DNA of 64,000 bases from Maricaulis maris MCS10. Its GTDB lineage: Bacteria > Pseudomonadota > Alphaproteobacteria > Caulobacterales > Maricaulaceae. The translations under genes and the position numbers were made by a program. Each line of letters starts with the position of its first letter. The stretch's first letter is position 1. Positions 43,094 through 53,521 of this stretch are shown here, one piece after another. The notes under the pieces are model-generated. The model saw only the letters and a list, made by a program, of their open reading frames with translations, was not told where the DNA came from and made no database searches. The stretch covers positions 1,869,501-1,933,500 of the forward strand of contig NC_008347.1 of NCBI RefSeq assembly GCF_000014745.1, read 5' to 3'.

Positions 43094-45103
43094 TCACTCG
43101 AATTCGACCAGCAATTCATCCGCCGCGACCGAAGCGCCGGCCTCGACCTTGACCGCCTTGATCGTGCCATCGGTTTCGGCCCGCAGGACATTTTCCATCT
43201 TCATGGCCTCGACGATGACGAGTGGCTCCCCGGTCTTGACGGCCTGCCCCTCTTCAACCTCGAGCGAGACAACGAGGCCCGGCATCGGCGAGACGACCAG
43301 CTTGGCCATGTCCGGCTTTTCCTTTTCCGGCAGCAGCGCATGCAGTTCGGCGGCGCGGGCCGTGCAAACCAGCGCGACGGCGGAGAAGCCGCGGTGACGC
43401 ATCTGGTAGCCTTCAGTCCGGTCGGCAAACTCCAGAGCAATGGTCTCGCCATTGATGCGGGCCTCGAACAGGTGCTGGCCGGCACGCCAGGCTGTTTCGA
43501 CCTGGAGCCGCTCGGACGCCAGCGACGGGGCCCAGATCGTCGCCTGGCCATTGCCGGTCATTTCGATTTCGACTGGGATGCGGCGCTTGTCGAGCAGGAC
43601 CACCCATTCGCGCACGGTGGGCTCGTCTGCCGGGCGCAGCCGCCCCTCGATCTGACTGGCGCGGCGCACGAAGGTTTCGTGGACGAAGGCCGCGGCGCAG
43701 GTCATGGCAACCAATTGCTCCTCGCGCGGCGCGGTCCCGTGAAAGCCGTCCGGATAATGTTCGCCGATATAACCGGTATGGATGCGACCGGCGCGGAAGT
43801 CGGCCTCGTCGAGGACGGCCGACAGGAAGGGCGCATTGGATTGCAGGCCTTCGACATGGAGGCGGTCCAGCGCCGCGGACAGCGTGTCGATCGCGATCTC
43901 GCGGGTTTTGCCATAGCCGATCACCTTGGCGATCATCGGATCATAGAAGAGCGAGATTTCGTCGCCCTCGCGCACACCGGCATCGATGCGCAGCGTCCCC
44001 TCACCCAGCTTGCCCTCGGCCGGTTCCTGAAAGCGCTTCAGGCGGCCGATCGACGGCAGGAAACCGCGATAGGGGTCTTCGGCGTAGAGGCGGGCCTCGA
44101 CAGCCCAGCCCTTGATCGGCACATCGCGCTGGGCCAGGCCGAGCTCCTCACCAAAGGCGGAACGGATCATCAGCTCGACCAGGTCGACATCGGTCGTCAG
44201 CTCGGTGACGGGATGCTCCACCTGCAAGCGGGTATTCATCTCGAGGAAGTAGAATTTCTTGTCCTTGTCGACGATGAATTCAACCGTGCCGGCGCTGTCA
44301 TAATCAACCGCAGCGGCCAGCGAGACGGCCTGGGCGCCCATGGCCTCGCGGGTCTTCTTGTCGAGGAAGGGAGACGGCGCTTCTTCCAGGACTTTCTGGT
44401 TGCGGCGCTGGATCGAGCATTCGCGTTCATTGAGATGGATGACATGGCCGTGCTTGTCGCCCATCACCTGGATCTCGATATGGCGCGGCTCCTCGATGAA
44501 TTTCTCGATCAGGATGCGGTCGTCACCAAAGGAGGACTTGGCCTCGTTGCGGGCCGCCTTGAAGCCTTCCTTGACCTCGCTATCGCTGCGGGCGATCCGC
44601 ATGCCCTTGCCGCCACCGCCGGCCGAGGCCTTGAGCATGACCGGATAGCCGATCGCCTTGGCGGCCGCGAGCGCGGTCTCGGCATCGGCGATCTCGCCGT
44701 CAGCGCCGGGAATGGTCGACACGCCGGCCTTGGCCGCCAATTGCTTGGAGCGGATCTTGTCACCCATCGCGTCGATGGCGTGAATATTCGGACCGATCCA
44801 GCCGATGCCAGCCTTTTCCAGCGCCTTGGGCAGGGCCGGATTCTCCGACAGGAAGCCGAAGCCCGGATGGACCGCATCGGCGCCGGTCTGCTTGACCGCA
44901 TCAAGGATCTTGTCGAGCACAAGATAGCTTTCGCCTGGTGCCGATGCGCCGATGAAGATGGCTTCGTCTGCCATCTCGACAGCCAGGCTGTCGGCATCGG
45001 CCTCGGAATAGACAGCGACGGTGGCAATACCCAGCCGTTTGCAGGTCTTGATGACGCGAACGGCGATCTCGCCGCGATTGGCGATCAGGATCTTCTTGAA
45101 CAT
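43094..45103 (-). CDS. pccA: Propionyl-CoA carboxylase alpha subunit (biotin carboxylase + BCCP)
   Basis: 669 aa. Biotin carboxylase (1-450: IANRGEIAVRVIKTCK, GFGFLSENPALP, SAGGGGKGMRIA, ERECSIQRRNQKVLEEAPS, EMNTRLQVEHPVTEL), a PCC-type BT domain in the middle, and a biotinyl domain with VEAMKMENVLRAE. It makes methylmalonyl-CoA from propionyl-CoA with PccB (48.6 kb). The pair is on the same strand but about 3.5 kb apart, split by plus-strand genes. Confidence 0.94.
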   Translation of the reverse strand: MFKKILIANRGEIAVRVIKTCKRLGIATVAVYSEADADSLAVEMADEAIFIGASAPGESYLVLDKILDAVKQTGADAVHPGFGFLSENPALPKALEKAGIGWIGPNIHAIDAMGDKIRSKQLAAKAGVSTIPGADGEIADAETALAAAKAIGYPVMLKASAGGGGKGMRIARSDSEVKEGFKAARNEAKSSFGDDRILIEKFIEEPRHIEIQVMGDKHGHVIHLNERECSIQRRNQKVLEEAPSPFLDKKTREAMGAQAVSLAAAVDYDSAGTVEFIVDKDKKFYFLEMNTRLQVEHPVTELTTDVDLVELMIRSAFGEELGLAQRDVPIKGWAVEARLYAEDPYRGFLPSIGRLKRFQEPAEGKLGEGTLRIDAGVREGDEISLFYDPMIAKVIGYGKTREIAIDTLSAALDRLHVEGLQSNAPFLSAVLDEADFRAGRIHTGYIGEHYPDGFHGTAPREEQLVAMTCAAAFVHETFVRRASQIEGRLRPADEPTVREWVVLLDKRRIPVEIEMTGNGQATIWAPSLASERLQVETAWRAGQHLFEARINGETIALEFADRTEGYQMRHRGFSAVALVCTARAAELHALLPEKEKPDMAKLVVSPMPGLVVSLEVEEGQAVKTGEPLVIVEAMKMENVLRAETDGTIKAVKVEAGASVAADELLVEFE

Positions 45104-45199
45104 GCGGGCCCCTTGATCCGGCAGCGGTTGATTACCGCTCGATTGTCACGGGTTTAGCGTGGCTTGTGGCCGGGCGGCAAGCGGTGGCGACGGCCCGGC

Positions 45200-45652
45200 T
45201 CAGTCGCGCGTTTGCGGTGGCTCCAGCCAATCGGCTTCCAGCGCTCGCAATTTGCCGACGATCGACACCAGGAAGGCGGTCGACCAGCCAATCATCAAGA
45301 AGCCGGTGAAGCCTTCCATGGCCGAGACCATCCGCCAGGGGCCGCTCATCACCACCTCGCCATAGCCCAGCGTGGTGAAGGTCGAGGTGGAAAAATAGAG
45401 CGCCGTCTCGAAATCGGGAAAGGCGTCGAGTACCATGTACAGGATCGCGAAACTCCAGATCTCCACAGCGTGGACCACGAACAGGCCCAGCACGATCAAG
45501 AGAATGAACAGGGCCTGCCGCAAGGTTGATCCATGCGGGCTGATGCGCGTCGAGCGCACGCGCGCCAGCACCAGGAGCGAGCCCAGGCCGACCATGTGGA
45601 CCAGCACGGTCCAGACGGCCATGGCGGTCGAAACAAGCAGCGCAGCGGTCAT
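45200..45652 (-). CDS. Two-TM potassium-type ion channel
   Basis: 150 aa from the ATG at 45652. Hydrophobic helices at about 5-30 and 42-62, a pore helix with FETALYFSTSTFTTLGYGEVV (filter TLGYGE about 93-98, where K+ channels usually have TVGYGD), and a last helix (FTGFLMIGWSTAFLVSIV). It fits the Ion_trans_2 family. It lies 95 bp from pccA on the same strand. Confidence 0.88.
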   Translation of the reverse strand: MTAALLVSTAMAVWTVLVHMVGLGSLLVLARVRSTRISPHGSTLRQALFILLIVLGLFVVHAVEIWSFAILYMVLDAFPDFETALYFSTSTFTTLGYGEVVMSGPWRMVSAMEGFTGFLMIGWSTAFLVSIVGKLRALEADWLEPPQTRD

Positions 45653-45719
45653 CGGCAATCTCCAGAGCTGGCACCGGGCACGATTCGGCTTAGTGTCGAT
45701 GGCAAAGGGGAATCGATCA

Positions 45720-46583
45720 ATGAGCAAAGCCGTTTACCGCCTGTCCTCCATCGCACGCCCGCTGGAAGCCAAATATCCGACCAATCGTGCCGTGCTCATC
45801 GCCCTGCCCCTGGTCGGACTGGGCCTCGGCCTCTATGCCTATCTCTCGGCCGGTGGCGGTGCGGTGAATGCCGTGATCACCGGGCTGGAAGCCATGGTGG
45901 TCACCTTCCTGGTCTGGGCGCTGGGCCGCGAGGCTGATCCCGATCGCAACCTGACCGCCTTCGTGGCGGCCGCGCTGGTCATCTACGCTTTGGTCATGGG
46001 CCTGCCAGTCGCGGTATGGACGCTGGCCTTTGTCCTGATGGCGGCGCGAACGGTGAACCGCACGGTCGGCCAGCCGGCCAAGCCGGGCGATCTGGTCATG
46101 GTGCTGATCCTGGCCGGCTTCTCGGTATTTGCCGACGGTTATGCCCTGATGGGCCTGGTTGCCGCGATCGCCATCGCCATCGACGTCAATCTGGACCGCT
46201 CGCGCACCCTGGCCCTCATTGCCGCCCTCGCAGCGCTGGGGCTGACGGTCTGGCAGTTGATCGAGCTGGAGGGTGATTTTGCGGCCCTGTTGTGGCCTGA
46301 GGCAGCCTCGATGCACCTGATGGCCCTGATCGGCGGGCTGGTCTTGATCGGCCTGTTGAGCTCCCTGCTCTGCCCGCGCCCCACCAGTGTCTGCGATGCC
46401 CGCGGAGAGCCGTTGAGCCATGCCCGCGTTCGAGGAGGCCGCCTGGTGATTTCCCTGGCCCTGCTCGTCGGCATGGCCGAGGGCAATGCACTGGCCCATG
46501 CGCTCTACCCGCTCGGCGGTGTGCTGCTTGTCACCTTCATCGTCGGCTTCATTCCGACGCGGCCGGGCAGGCCCGCCGACTGA
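45720..46583 (+). CDS. multi-pass membrane protein of unknown function
   Basis: 287 aa from the ATG at 45720 (AAAGGGGA upstream). About eight hydrophobic helices, Ala/Leu/Val rich, with cytoplasmic loops such as GREADPDRN and LCPRPTSVCDARGEPLSHARVRGG. No family recognised. It is divergent from the ion channel with a 67-bp gap. Confidence 0.75.
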   Translation: MSKAVYRLSSIARPLEAKYPTNRAVLIALPLVGLGLGLYAYLSAGGGAVNAVITGLEAMVVTFLVWALGREADPDRNLTAFVAAALVIYALVMGLPVAVWTLAFVLMAARTVNRTVGQPAKPGDLVMVLILAGFSVFADGYALMGLVAAIAIAIDVNLDRSRTLALIAALAALGLTVWQLIELEGDFAALLWPEAASMHLMALIGGLVLIGLLSSLLCPRPTSVCDARGEPLSHARVRGGRLVISLALLVGMAEGNALAHALYPLGGVLLVTFIVGFIPTRPGRPAD

Positions 46584-46645
46584 CCACCCTTTCCCACCGG
46601 CACCAAATGCGGGACACTGGATATCAGGCTGTGGATGGAGCGGAC

Positions 46646-47581
46646 ATGACCGACACCTGCCAACCCGATCAGGATAGCGCCGCGCAGAGCAAAGCCGCGC
46701 GCAAGCTCTCCGATTGCGTGAACCGCGACGAGTTGCGCGAGCTGTCGCGCACCACGAACTGGCAGGGCGCGTTGATGCTGGCCGGCAATCTCGGCCTGCT
46801 GGCCGCCGCCTTCGCGCTCGCCATTGCCTGGCCCAATCCGCTGACCTTCCTGGCCGCCATCCTGCTGATTGCCGGGCGCCAGCTGGCCCTGTCCATCGTG
46901 CTGCACGACTGCGCCCACAAATCCCTCTTCCGCACGCCCTGGCTCAATGAATTGACCGGCCAGTGGATCGGCGGCGCGGCGGTGGATGTGCCGCTGCAGC
47001 TCTATCGCGACTATCATCTCAACCATCACCGCCATGCCGGTACCGACAAGGATCCCGACCAGGGCCTGGTGAAGGCCTATCCGGTCACACGCGACAGCCT
47101 GCGCCGCAAATTCATCCGCGACCTGACCGGACAGACCGCCATCCGCGATCTGATCATGGCCTGGAAGACGCCGGACTGGCGCCAGAAAACACCCTTTCTG
47201 GTGTTCCAGCTGGTCCTGCTTACAACCCTCACCGCCGCCGGCGCGCCCTGGGCGATCGCCCTGTGGTGGGCTGCCCGTGTCTTCATCTATCCGGCGATCA
47301 TGCGGCTGCGGAATATCGGCGAGCATGGCGTCGCCGCCGATCGCTACGACACCGAGCCGCGCCGCAACACCCACACCACAATTGCCAGCTGGCCGGAACG
47401 CCTTCTGGTGGCGCCCAACAATGTCAACTTCCACCTCGAGCACCACATCTTCGCCGCCGTCCCGCCCTATAACCTGCCCCGCCTGCACAGGCTGCTGGCG
47501 AGCCGGGGCTATTATGACGGCCATGCCTGCGTGACGCAGGGCTATCCGGCGATGCTGGGCAAGGCGGTGCGGGCAGCGTAA
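46646..47581 (+). CDS. Fatty acid desaturase
   Basis: 311 aa, membrane di-iron enzyme. Three histidine boxes are intact: HDCAHKS (about 88), HLNHHRHAG (about 127) and HLEHHIF (about 261), plus YRDYH before the second box. Two pairs of membrane helices. It probably introduces a double bond in an acyl chain or modifies a related lipid such as a sphingolipid or carotenoid; substrate cannot be told. ATG at 46646. Confidence 0.9.
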   Translation: MTDTCQPDQDSAAQSKAARKLSDCVNRDELRELSRTTNWQGALMLAGNLGLLAAAFALAIAWPNPLTFLAAILLIAGRQLALSIVLHDCAHKSLFRTPWLNELTGQWIGGAAVDVPLQLYRDYHLNHHRHAGTDKDPDQGLVKAYPVTRDSLRRKFIRDLTGQTAIRDLIMAWKTPDWRQKTPFLVFQLVLLTTLTAAGAPWAIALWWAARVFIYPAIMRLRNIGEHGVAADRYDTEPRRNTHTTIASWPERLLVAPNNVNFHLEHHIFAAVPPYNLPRLHRLLASRGYYDGHACVTQGYPAMLGKAVRAA

Positions 47582-47610
47582 CAGCGCTTGCCTCGACCCA
47601 ATTCCACGAG

Positions 47611-47708
47611 ATTTTTCCCGGAAGCGCGCCAGCGCTATCCGGGACCAACAGGCGGCTCAGCGCTTCAAAGCGGGTTCGGTTGGTCCCGGGTCTTCGCCCG
47701 GGAAAAAT
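47611..47708. repeat. nested inverted repeat after the desaturase gene
   Basis: Outer arms ATTTTTCCCGG / CCGGGAAAAAT (47611-47621 with 47698-47708) and inner arms CCGGGACCAAC / GTTGGTCCCGG (47639-47649 with 47679-47689). It could terminate the desaturase transcript (the T run is at the left on the minus strand, CCGGGAAAAAT on plus). It looks like part of a REP-type cluster. Confidence 0.8.
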
Positions 47709-47738
47709 GGTGTGTGAGCGTGAGTGCGTGCGGGCCGG

Positions 47739-47818
47739 TCCATACATCGCTTGTCAGCCAGCAGGCCGTATCCGTTTCTTTCGGCAAGCGAATTATGGTT
47801 GGGTGGGCGCGCGGCGCC
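47739..47818. repeat. dispersed repeat, copy B of the 10.1-kb element
   Basis: The left part (TCCATACATCGCTTGTCAGC and on to GCAGGCCGTATCCG) and the right part (TCGGCAAGCGAATTATGG...GCGGCGCC) match the outer arms of the element at 10113-10264, in the same order. The central hairpin of that copy is missing here. Confidence 0.75.
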
Positions 47819-47829
47819 ACCTTGATAAA

Positions 47830-47847
47830 TGTACAGATATGTGTACA
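47830..47847 (+). promoter_or_regulatory. YefM-type operator: two TGTACA palindromes
   Basis: TGTACA at 47830-47835 and 47842-47847, centre-to-centre 12 bp, just upstream of the yefM ATG. E. coli YefM-YoeB represses its own operon through TGTACA-core palindromes, so this is likely the autoregulatory operator. Confidence 0.75.
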
Positions 47848-47855
47848 ATAAACCC

Positions 47856-48194
47856 ATGACCAAACTTCCCCGCATCCTCTCCATTTCCGAAGCGCGCGCG
47901 GCGTTGAAAGACTTGGTCGAGCGCGTCACCGCTGACAAGGCGCCGGCGATCATCACCCGTCAGGGCGGTGAGCCGGTGGTGATGGTGGCGCTGTCGGAAT
48001 GGGAAGCCTTGCAGGAAACTAATTACCTGCTGGAGAGCCCGGCCAATGCCCGCCGCCTGCGCGACAGCATCGCCGCCGCCGAGGCCGGTGAGACCCGCTC
48101 CCTGACGCCAGACACATTGCGCCGCCTCGCCGAGGATCCGGCCGCCTTCGTCGGCTGGGCCGACGACGAAACCGGTACCGACGGGACATCATGA
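47856..48194 (+). CDS. yefM: YefM/Phd-type antitoxin
   Basis: 112 aa. N-terminal DNA-binding fold of the Phd/YefM type (ILSISEARAALKDLVERVTADKAPAIITRQGGEPVVMVALSEWEAL in parts), then NYLLESPANARRLRDSIAAAEAGE, typical of YefM. The C-terminal part (about 80-112) should neutralise the toxin. ATG at 47856. The operator lies 9-26 bp upstream. It overlaps the toxin gene by 4 bp (ATGA). Confidence 0.92.
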   Translation: MTKLPRILSISEARAALKDLVERVTADKAPAIITRQGGEPVVMVALSEWEALQETNYLLESPANARRLRDSIAAAEAGETRSLTPDTLRRLAEDPAAFVGWADDETGTDGTS

Positions 48195-48457
48195 ATGTCG
48201 AGCTGACGCCTCAGGCACTCGACGATCTTGCCTGGCTGGTCCGCCATGAAACCCGCCTCGCCAAACGCGCCCTCCAGCTCATCGAAGACATCCGCCGCAA
48301 CCCGTTCGACGGCCTGGGCAAACCGGAACCCCTCAAGGGCGAATTGTCAGGCTGGTGGTCGCGCCGCATCGATAGCAAGCACAGGCTGGTCTATCGGGTT
48401 GTGGGGGCCGGGGATGGGCAGCGGGTGGAGGTGGTGCAGTGTCGGCGGCATTATTGA
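48191..48457 (+). CDS. yoeB: YoeB-family mRNA interferase toxin
   Basis: 88 aa. Matches Txe/YoeB: LTPQALDDLAWL, KRALQLIEDIRRNPFDGLGKPEPLKGELSGWWSRRIDSKHRLVYRVV (in parts) and the final VVQCRRHY. Residues equivalent to E. coli YoeB Glu46 and Arg65 are at the same numbers (46, 65) and the C-terminal His-Tyr is kept. So it should be an active ribosome-dependent endoribonuclease. Confidence 0.95.
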   Translation: MNVELTPQALDDLAWLVRHETRLAKRALQLIEDIRRNPFDGLGKPEPLKGELSGWWSRRIDSKHRLVYRVVGAGDGQRVEVVQCRRHY

Positions 48458-48507
48458 GGTAATATGGCCTTCGCCACACCATCGACCCGCAGCTGCACTG
48501 CGGCCCA

Positions 48508-48613
48508 CTTCCCCACAAGTGGGGAAGCAAGACAGTCTAACTTTTCCTCCCCACCGCGTGGGGAGGTGGATCGCCGCAAAGCGGCGAGACGGAGGGGCGG
48601 CGCCCCAGGCGCC
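48508..48613. repeat. cluster of short palindromes after yoeB
   Basis: Four consecutive hairpins: CTTCCCCAC-AA-GTGGGGAAG (48508-48527), CCTCCCCAC-CGC-GTGGGGAGG (48546-48566), TCGCCGC-AAA-GCGGCGA (48571-48587) and GGGGCGGCGCCCC (48594-48606). A REP-like composite between the convergent yoeB and pccB genes; likely to end transcription on both sides. Confidence 0.75.
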
Positions 48614-48621
48614 GATTACCC

Positions 48622-50154
<1,533 letters not shown>

Positions 50155-50309
50155 GGCAGGTCCTTCCCCACGGGATTCTTGTTATGCGCCAGATAGCAGA
50201 CCCGCGAACGCTTGTGCAATCAAGCCGGTGCGCCAGCTTGACCCGGATCGCGGCTGTGACGGCGCGGGGATTGCAAGGTTTTGCGGTGAACCTGGACAAG
50301 GATTGGCGC

Positions 50310-51404
50310 ATGGGCAGCCATGGCATGCAAACCGACATCGTGACGATTGATGGCATTGGCGCCCCGGAACGCCAGGCCTGGAACGATTTTCGTTCGCAAA
50401 CCCCCTCCCTCGCCTCCCCCTATTTCAGCCTGGCCTTCACCGAAGTGATGGCCCGGCGGCGCAGCGACACCCGCATCGCCATCCTGCACCGTAACGGCAC
50501 AATTGACGGCTTTTTGCCGCTGCACCTGTCCCGTTCAGGTGTCGCACGGCCGATCGGCGGCCCGCTGGGCGACCATCACGGGCTGATCACCAGCACTCCG
50601 GACCTCGACGTCGAAGCCGCCCTTGCCGGCACCGGTTTCGGCCTGTTCGCCTATCATGGCGCCCTTGCCGACCAGGCCAGTTTCGCTCGTTCCAGTTCCG
50701 GACCGGCGGAGATCTCCTGGGTCTCCGACCTGTCTGGCGGCTATGAAAGCTTCCTCGACGATTGCGCCCGCGAAGACGCCAAGGCCATGCGCAATATCCG
50801 CGCCCGTCAACGCAAGCTCGCCGAGATGGGTGATGATGTCGTCTTCCGCATCGATGACCGTCGGCCGGACGCCTTCCGCGCGGTGATCGAGACCAAGCGC
50901 GAGCAATACCGCCGGACCAAGGCCCTTGATGTCTTTGCGGCCGGTTGGGCCCGGCAGGCCATCGAGGACCTGTTCGACAGCGACATGCCCGAGCTGTCGG
51001 GCATGCTGTCCACGGTCGAGATCAATGGCCGCCTCGCCGCCGCCCATTTCGGCATGCGCTCGGAACGGGTGCTGCACTACTGGTTCCCGGTCTATTGGCC
51101 GGAATTTTCCAAGCTGGGTCCGGGCCTGACCCTGTATCTGGAGATCGCCCGTCATCTCGAGACGCAGGGCGTCGACCAGATCCATCTCGGACCGGGCGAT
51201 TATGACTTCAAACGCCGCCTGTCGAATGCCGGCTTCGGCGTGGTGACCGGACGCCTGGAGCGCCCCTCCATCGCCCATGCACTGGTACAGACCGGCCAGA
51301 TGATTGACGGGCTTGCCCAGGCCCTGCCGCTTGGCCGGGTTTCCAACTGGCCTGCCAAGGCCTTCCGTCGCCTCGACAAATGGGCGGCCGTGCACGCCTT
51401 CTGA
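50310..51404 (+). CDS. GNAT acetyltransferase, CelD/BcsL-like
   Basis: 364 aa from the ATG at 50310 (AAGGA upstream). A GNAT_6-type domain in the C-terminal half (RAVIETKREQYRRTKAL, NGRLAAAHFGMRSERVLHYWFPVYWPEFSKLGPGLTLYLEI in parts, then HLGPGDYDFKRRLSN) matches the CelD/BcsL/FemAB-like family of cellulose or exopolysaccharide gene clusters. No such cluster is in the window. Cytoplasmic. Divergent from pccB. Confidence 0.85.
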   Translation: MGSHGMQTDIVTIDGIGAPERQAWNDFRSQTPSLASPYFSLAFTEVMARRRSDTRIAILHRNGTIDGFLPLHLSRSGVARPIGGPLGDHHGLITSTPDLDVEAALAGTGFGLFAYHGALADQASFARSSSGPAEISWVSDLSGGYESFLDDCAREDAKAMRNIRARQRKLAEMGDDVVFRIDDRRPDAFRAVIETKREQYRRTKALDVFAAGWARQAIEDLFDSDMPELSGMLSTVEINGRLAAAHFGMRSERVLHYWFPVYWPEFSKLGPGLTLYLEIARHLETQGVDQIHLGPGDYDFKRRLSNAGFGVVTGRLERPSIAHALVQTGQMIDGLAQALPLGRVSNWPAKAFRRLDKWAAVHAF

Positions 51405-51421
51405 GCAAAAGCGAGATTGAC

Positions 51422-52210
51422 ATGGAATCCCTCTTCTCTCCCGACGGAAGCATCGACGCGCCACTCCAGGCGCTGGGCTTTCTGGTGGCGGCAGGGCTCG
51501 GTGTCGCGATTGCTCTAAAGGTCATCATCCGGACCGTCGCCGCCAGCGGAGTCGGCGGCCTCGTGCGGCAATGTGCCAGCCCTGACGTGCTGGCAATCCT
51601 GGCGTTGGGCCTGCTGATCCCCCTCAACCTGTTCGATCATGCCGTTCAGCGCCTCGACGGCGTCTTCCGGCCCGAGGTCGGCGATGGTGGATTGGTTGAA
51701 AACCTCACAATCTGCGTGATGCTTTTCCCGGTCGCCCTGGCGGTGGGGCGCATCGGCCAAAGGCGCCAATACAGCGCCTTCGGCCCGGTTGCCCTGACCC
51801 TGGTTGCGGTTGTGCTGGTAGTGGCATTCGGCGAAGAGATCAGCTGGGGCCAGCACTGGTTCGGCTTCACGCCGCCGGAAGCGATAGCCAGCAGCAATCT
51901 GCAGGAAGAGTTCAACCTGCATAACTACATAACGCCTGGGACAATGGAGCTCGCCTACTATCTGGCGGGGCTGGCACTACTGGTGACCGGCGCCCGTCTC
52001 GGCTCGCTGATCGAAGCGCGCAATGGCGACACTGCCCTCTTGCCACTCCGCGCCCTGCTGGTGCTGAGCGGTTTGCTGATGTGCCACCACATCTTTCAGG
52101 AACTGGCCGAGCTGGCCGTCATCACCACCGGTTTCCTGATCTGGAACCGGCTCGACGAAGGGCGGCTGGAATTTCGCGCCCGGCCCTTGCGTGCGCTGGC
52201 AGCGATCTAG
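51422..52210 (+). CDS. membrane protein with conserved EEISWGQ motif
   Basis: 262 aa. Seven or so helices (about 15-38, 52-75, 98-115, 125-145, 180-200, 215-235). A hydrophilic block between helices, AFGEEISWGQHWFGFTPPEAI and QEEFNLHNYITP, is highly charged for a membrane protein. I have seen this EEISWGQ...EFNLHN pairing in several uncharacterised membrane proteins. Function unknown. Confidence 0.75.
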   Translation: MESLFSPDGSIDAPLQALGFLVAAGLGVAIALKVIIRTVAASGVGGLVRQCASPDVLAILALGLLIPLNLFDHAVQRLDGVFRPEVGDGGLVENLTICVMLFPVALAVGRIGQRRQYSAFGPVALTLVAVVLVVAFGEEISWGQHWFGFTPPEAIASSNLQEEFNLHNYITPGTMELAYYLAGLALLVTGARLGSLIEARNGDTALLPLRALLVLSGLLMCHHIFQELAELAVITTGFLIWNRLDEGRLEFRARPLRALAAI

Positions 52211-52743
52211 GACGACGGCACCTTCCGGCGCCCGGCAGCCCAGGCCAGGGCGTCACGCTCGATTTGCGCCACCAGGCCGGCCTTGGCCGCCGAATAGTCT
52301 TCCCGGCCAAGTGGTCCGGCTGCAACAATTGCAGCCTTGTGTTGCCCGTAGATTGCCGCGCTGACCGGATGGGCGTGCAAATAATCGCGAAACACCAGGT
52401 GTCGGCGGAAGTCCTCGCTGCCCTCCAGATAGGCATGCACATGGACAAGACGCGTCCCGTCGGGCGCGTGACGGCGGTAGTAACGCCGCCCGCAAATGCC
52501 GTTCTCACCTCGAACCTGAAAACCGGCAGCGATCATCTCGGCATTCCGGCCATCGAGCCTGGAGAGGTCATGCGTACCGACCAGTATGTCGATCACCGGT
52601 TTGGCGGCCAGGCCCGGCACCGAGGTGCTGCCAACATGTTCGATACGGGCCGCCGCATCGCCCAGCGCGCGCTGCAACCGTTTCCGCTCGTCGGTAAAGC
52701 GTGCCGGCCAGCCTGGATCATAATCAACGACATCGACCGTCAT
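52207..52743 (-). CDS. GrpB family protein (UPF0157)
   Basis: 178 aa. YDPGWPARFTDERKRLQRAL, then the nucleotidyltransferase-like IEHVGSTSVPGLAAKPVIDILVG (about 35-57) and RLVHVHAYLEGSEDFRRHLVFRDYLHAHP. GrpB proteins have a nucleotidyltransferase-like fold; their activity is not established. Its 3' end overlaps the preceding plus-strand gene by 4 bp. Confidence 0.93.
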   Translation of the reverse strand: MTVDVVDYDPGWPARFTDERKRLQRALGDAAARIEHVGSTSVPGLAAKPVIDILVGTHDLSRLDGRNAEMIAAGFQVRGENGICGRRYYRRHAPDGTRLVHVHAYLEGSEDFRRHLVFRDYLHAHPVSAAIYGQHKAAIVAAGPLGREDYSAAKAGLVAQIERDALAWAAGRRKVPSS

Positions 52744-52783
52744 GACGCTCGCCCCGATTGCGACCGACGACCGGCCTTGGTCT

Positions 52784-53467
52784 CTACTGGAACGGGTTCA
52801 GCTTCTTGAGGAAATACTGCAACCCACCGCGGTTTTCCTTGCGGTCGAGCTCTTGCTGGGAGGTCAGGAAGGTGGTCTGCACGACATAGCGCTCGCCCTC
52901 GAAGGGCAGATGGCCGTGCCAGGAATTGTCGGCCCGCAGGAAGGCAAAGACATAGCCGGCCAGCGGCGGGACTTCCTCGGTAAAGTCCTCGAAATCCTTG
53001 GGCCCGTTGAGCACCCGGATGCAACCGGCACCGGTGCCGTCCCACTCGGCATTGAGATAGGTCAGCATGGTCAGGATTTTCGACTTGGAGTCGTTGTGGA
53101 TCGGACCGTCCGACAGCTGCGACACCTTGCGCACGGTGATCATGCGGGGTTTCTCGGTGAAATCGGCGCCGAACTTGTCGGTCAGGACCTGTGCCAGCTC
53201 GGCCGAATTGAGATCGTCCATCAGGCGCTTGAACTCGCCGGAAGCTTCCAGCTTGGAAAGCGGCAGGTAGCCGGGCTTGTCGATGGACGGATAATCACGG
53301 CGCACATCCGCCGCCTCATCACCGCTCAGGGCACCGTCCGCGACGAAATAGGAATAGGGCTCGGTCCGGACTCTCGCCTGGCGCAGGGCGCCAAAATCCA
53401 GCAAACCGCCGGGGCCGGTTTTCCCGCTTTGCGTCGATCCATCCTTTTGGGGGGCGGTGTCAGCCAT
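52784..53467 (-). CDS. 2OG-Fe(II) oxygenase
   Basis: 227 aa. Double-stranded beta-helix with iron ligands HxD in GPIHNDSKSKILTMLTYLN (about 120-122) and distal His in SWHGHLPFEGERYVVQTTF (about 184-188, Arg nearby for 2-oxoglutarate). GCIRVLNGPKDFED and VFAFLRADNS complete the fold. Substrate unknown; prolyl hydroxylase-like proteins of this size are common beside sugar or phytanoyl systems, with no such context here. Confidence 0.88.
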   Translation of the reverse strand: MADTAPQKDGSTQSGKTGPGGLLDFGALRQARVRTEPYSYFVADGALSGDEAADVRRDYPSIDKPGYLPLSKLEASGEFKRLMDDLNSAELAQVLTDKFGADFTEKPRMITVRKVSQLSDGPIHNDSKSKILTMLTYLNAEWDGTGAGCIRVLNGPKDFEDFTEEVPPLAGYVFAFLRADNSWHGHLPFEGERYVVQTTFLTSQQELDRKENRGGLQYFLKKLNPFQ

Positions 53468-53521
53468 GATCCAGTCTCCGAAAGAGTATCGCGTCGCAGG
53501 TTACCCGCATGGCGCCCGGCA

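Noticed and set aside
43010-45157. 715-aa open frame on the plus strand opposite pccA
   Set aside because: It is the antisense shadow of a high-GC gene. pccA on the other strand has full-length family motifs; the plus-strand translation matches no family.
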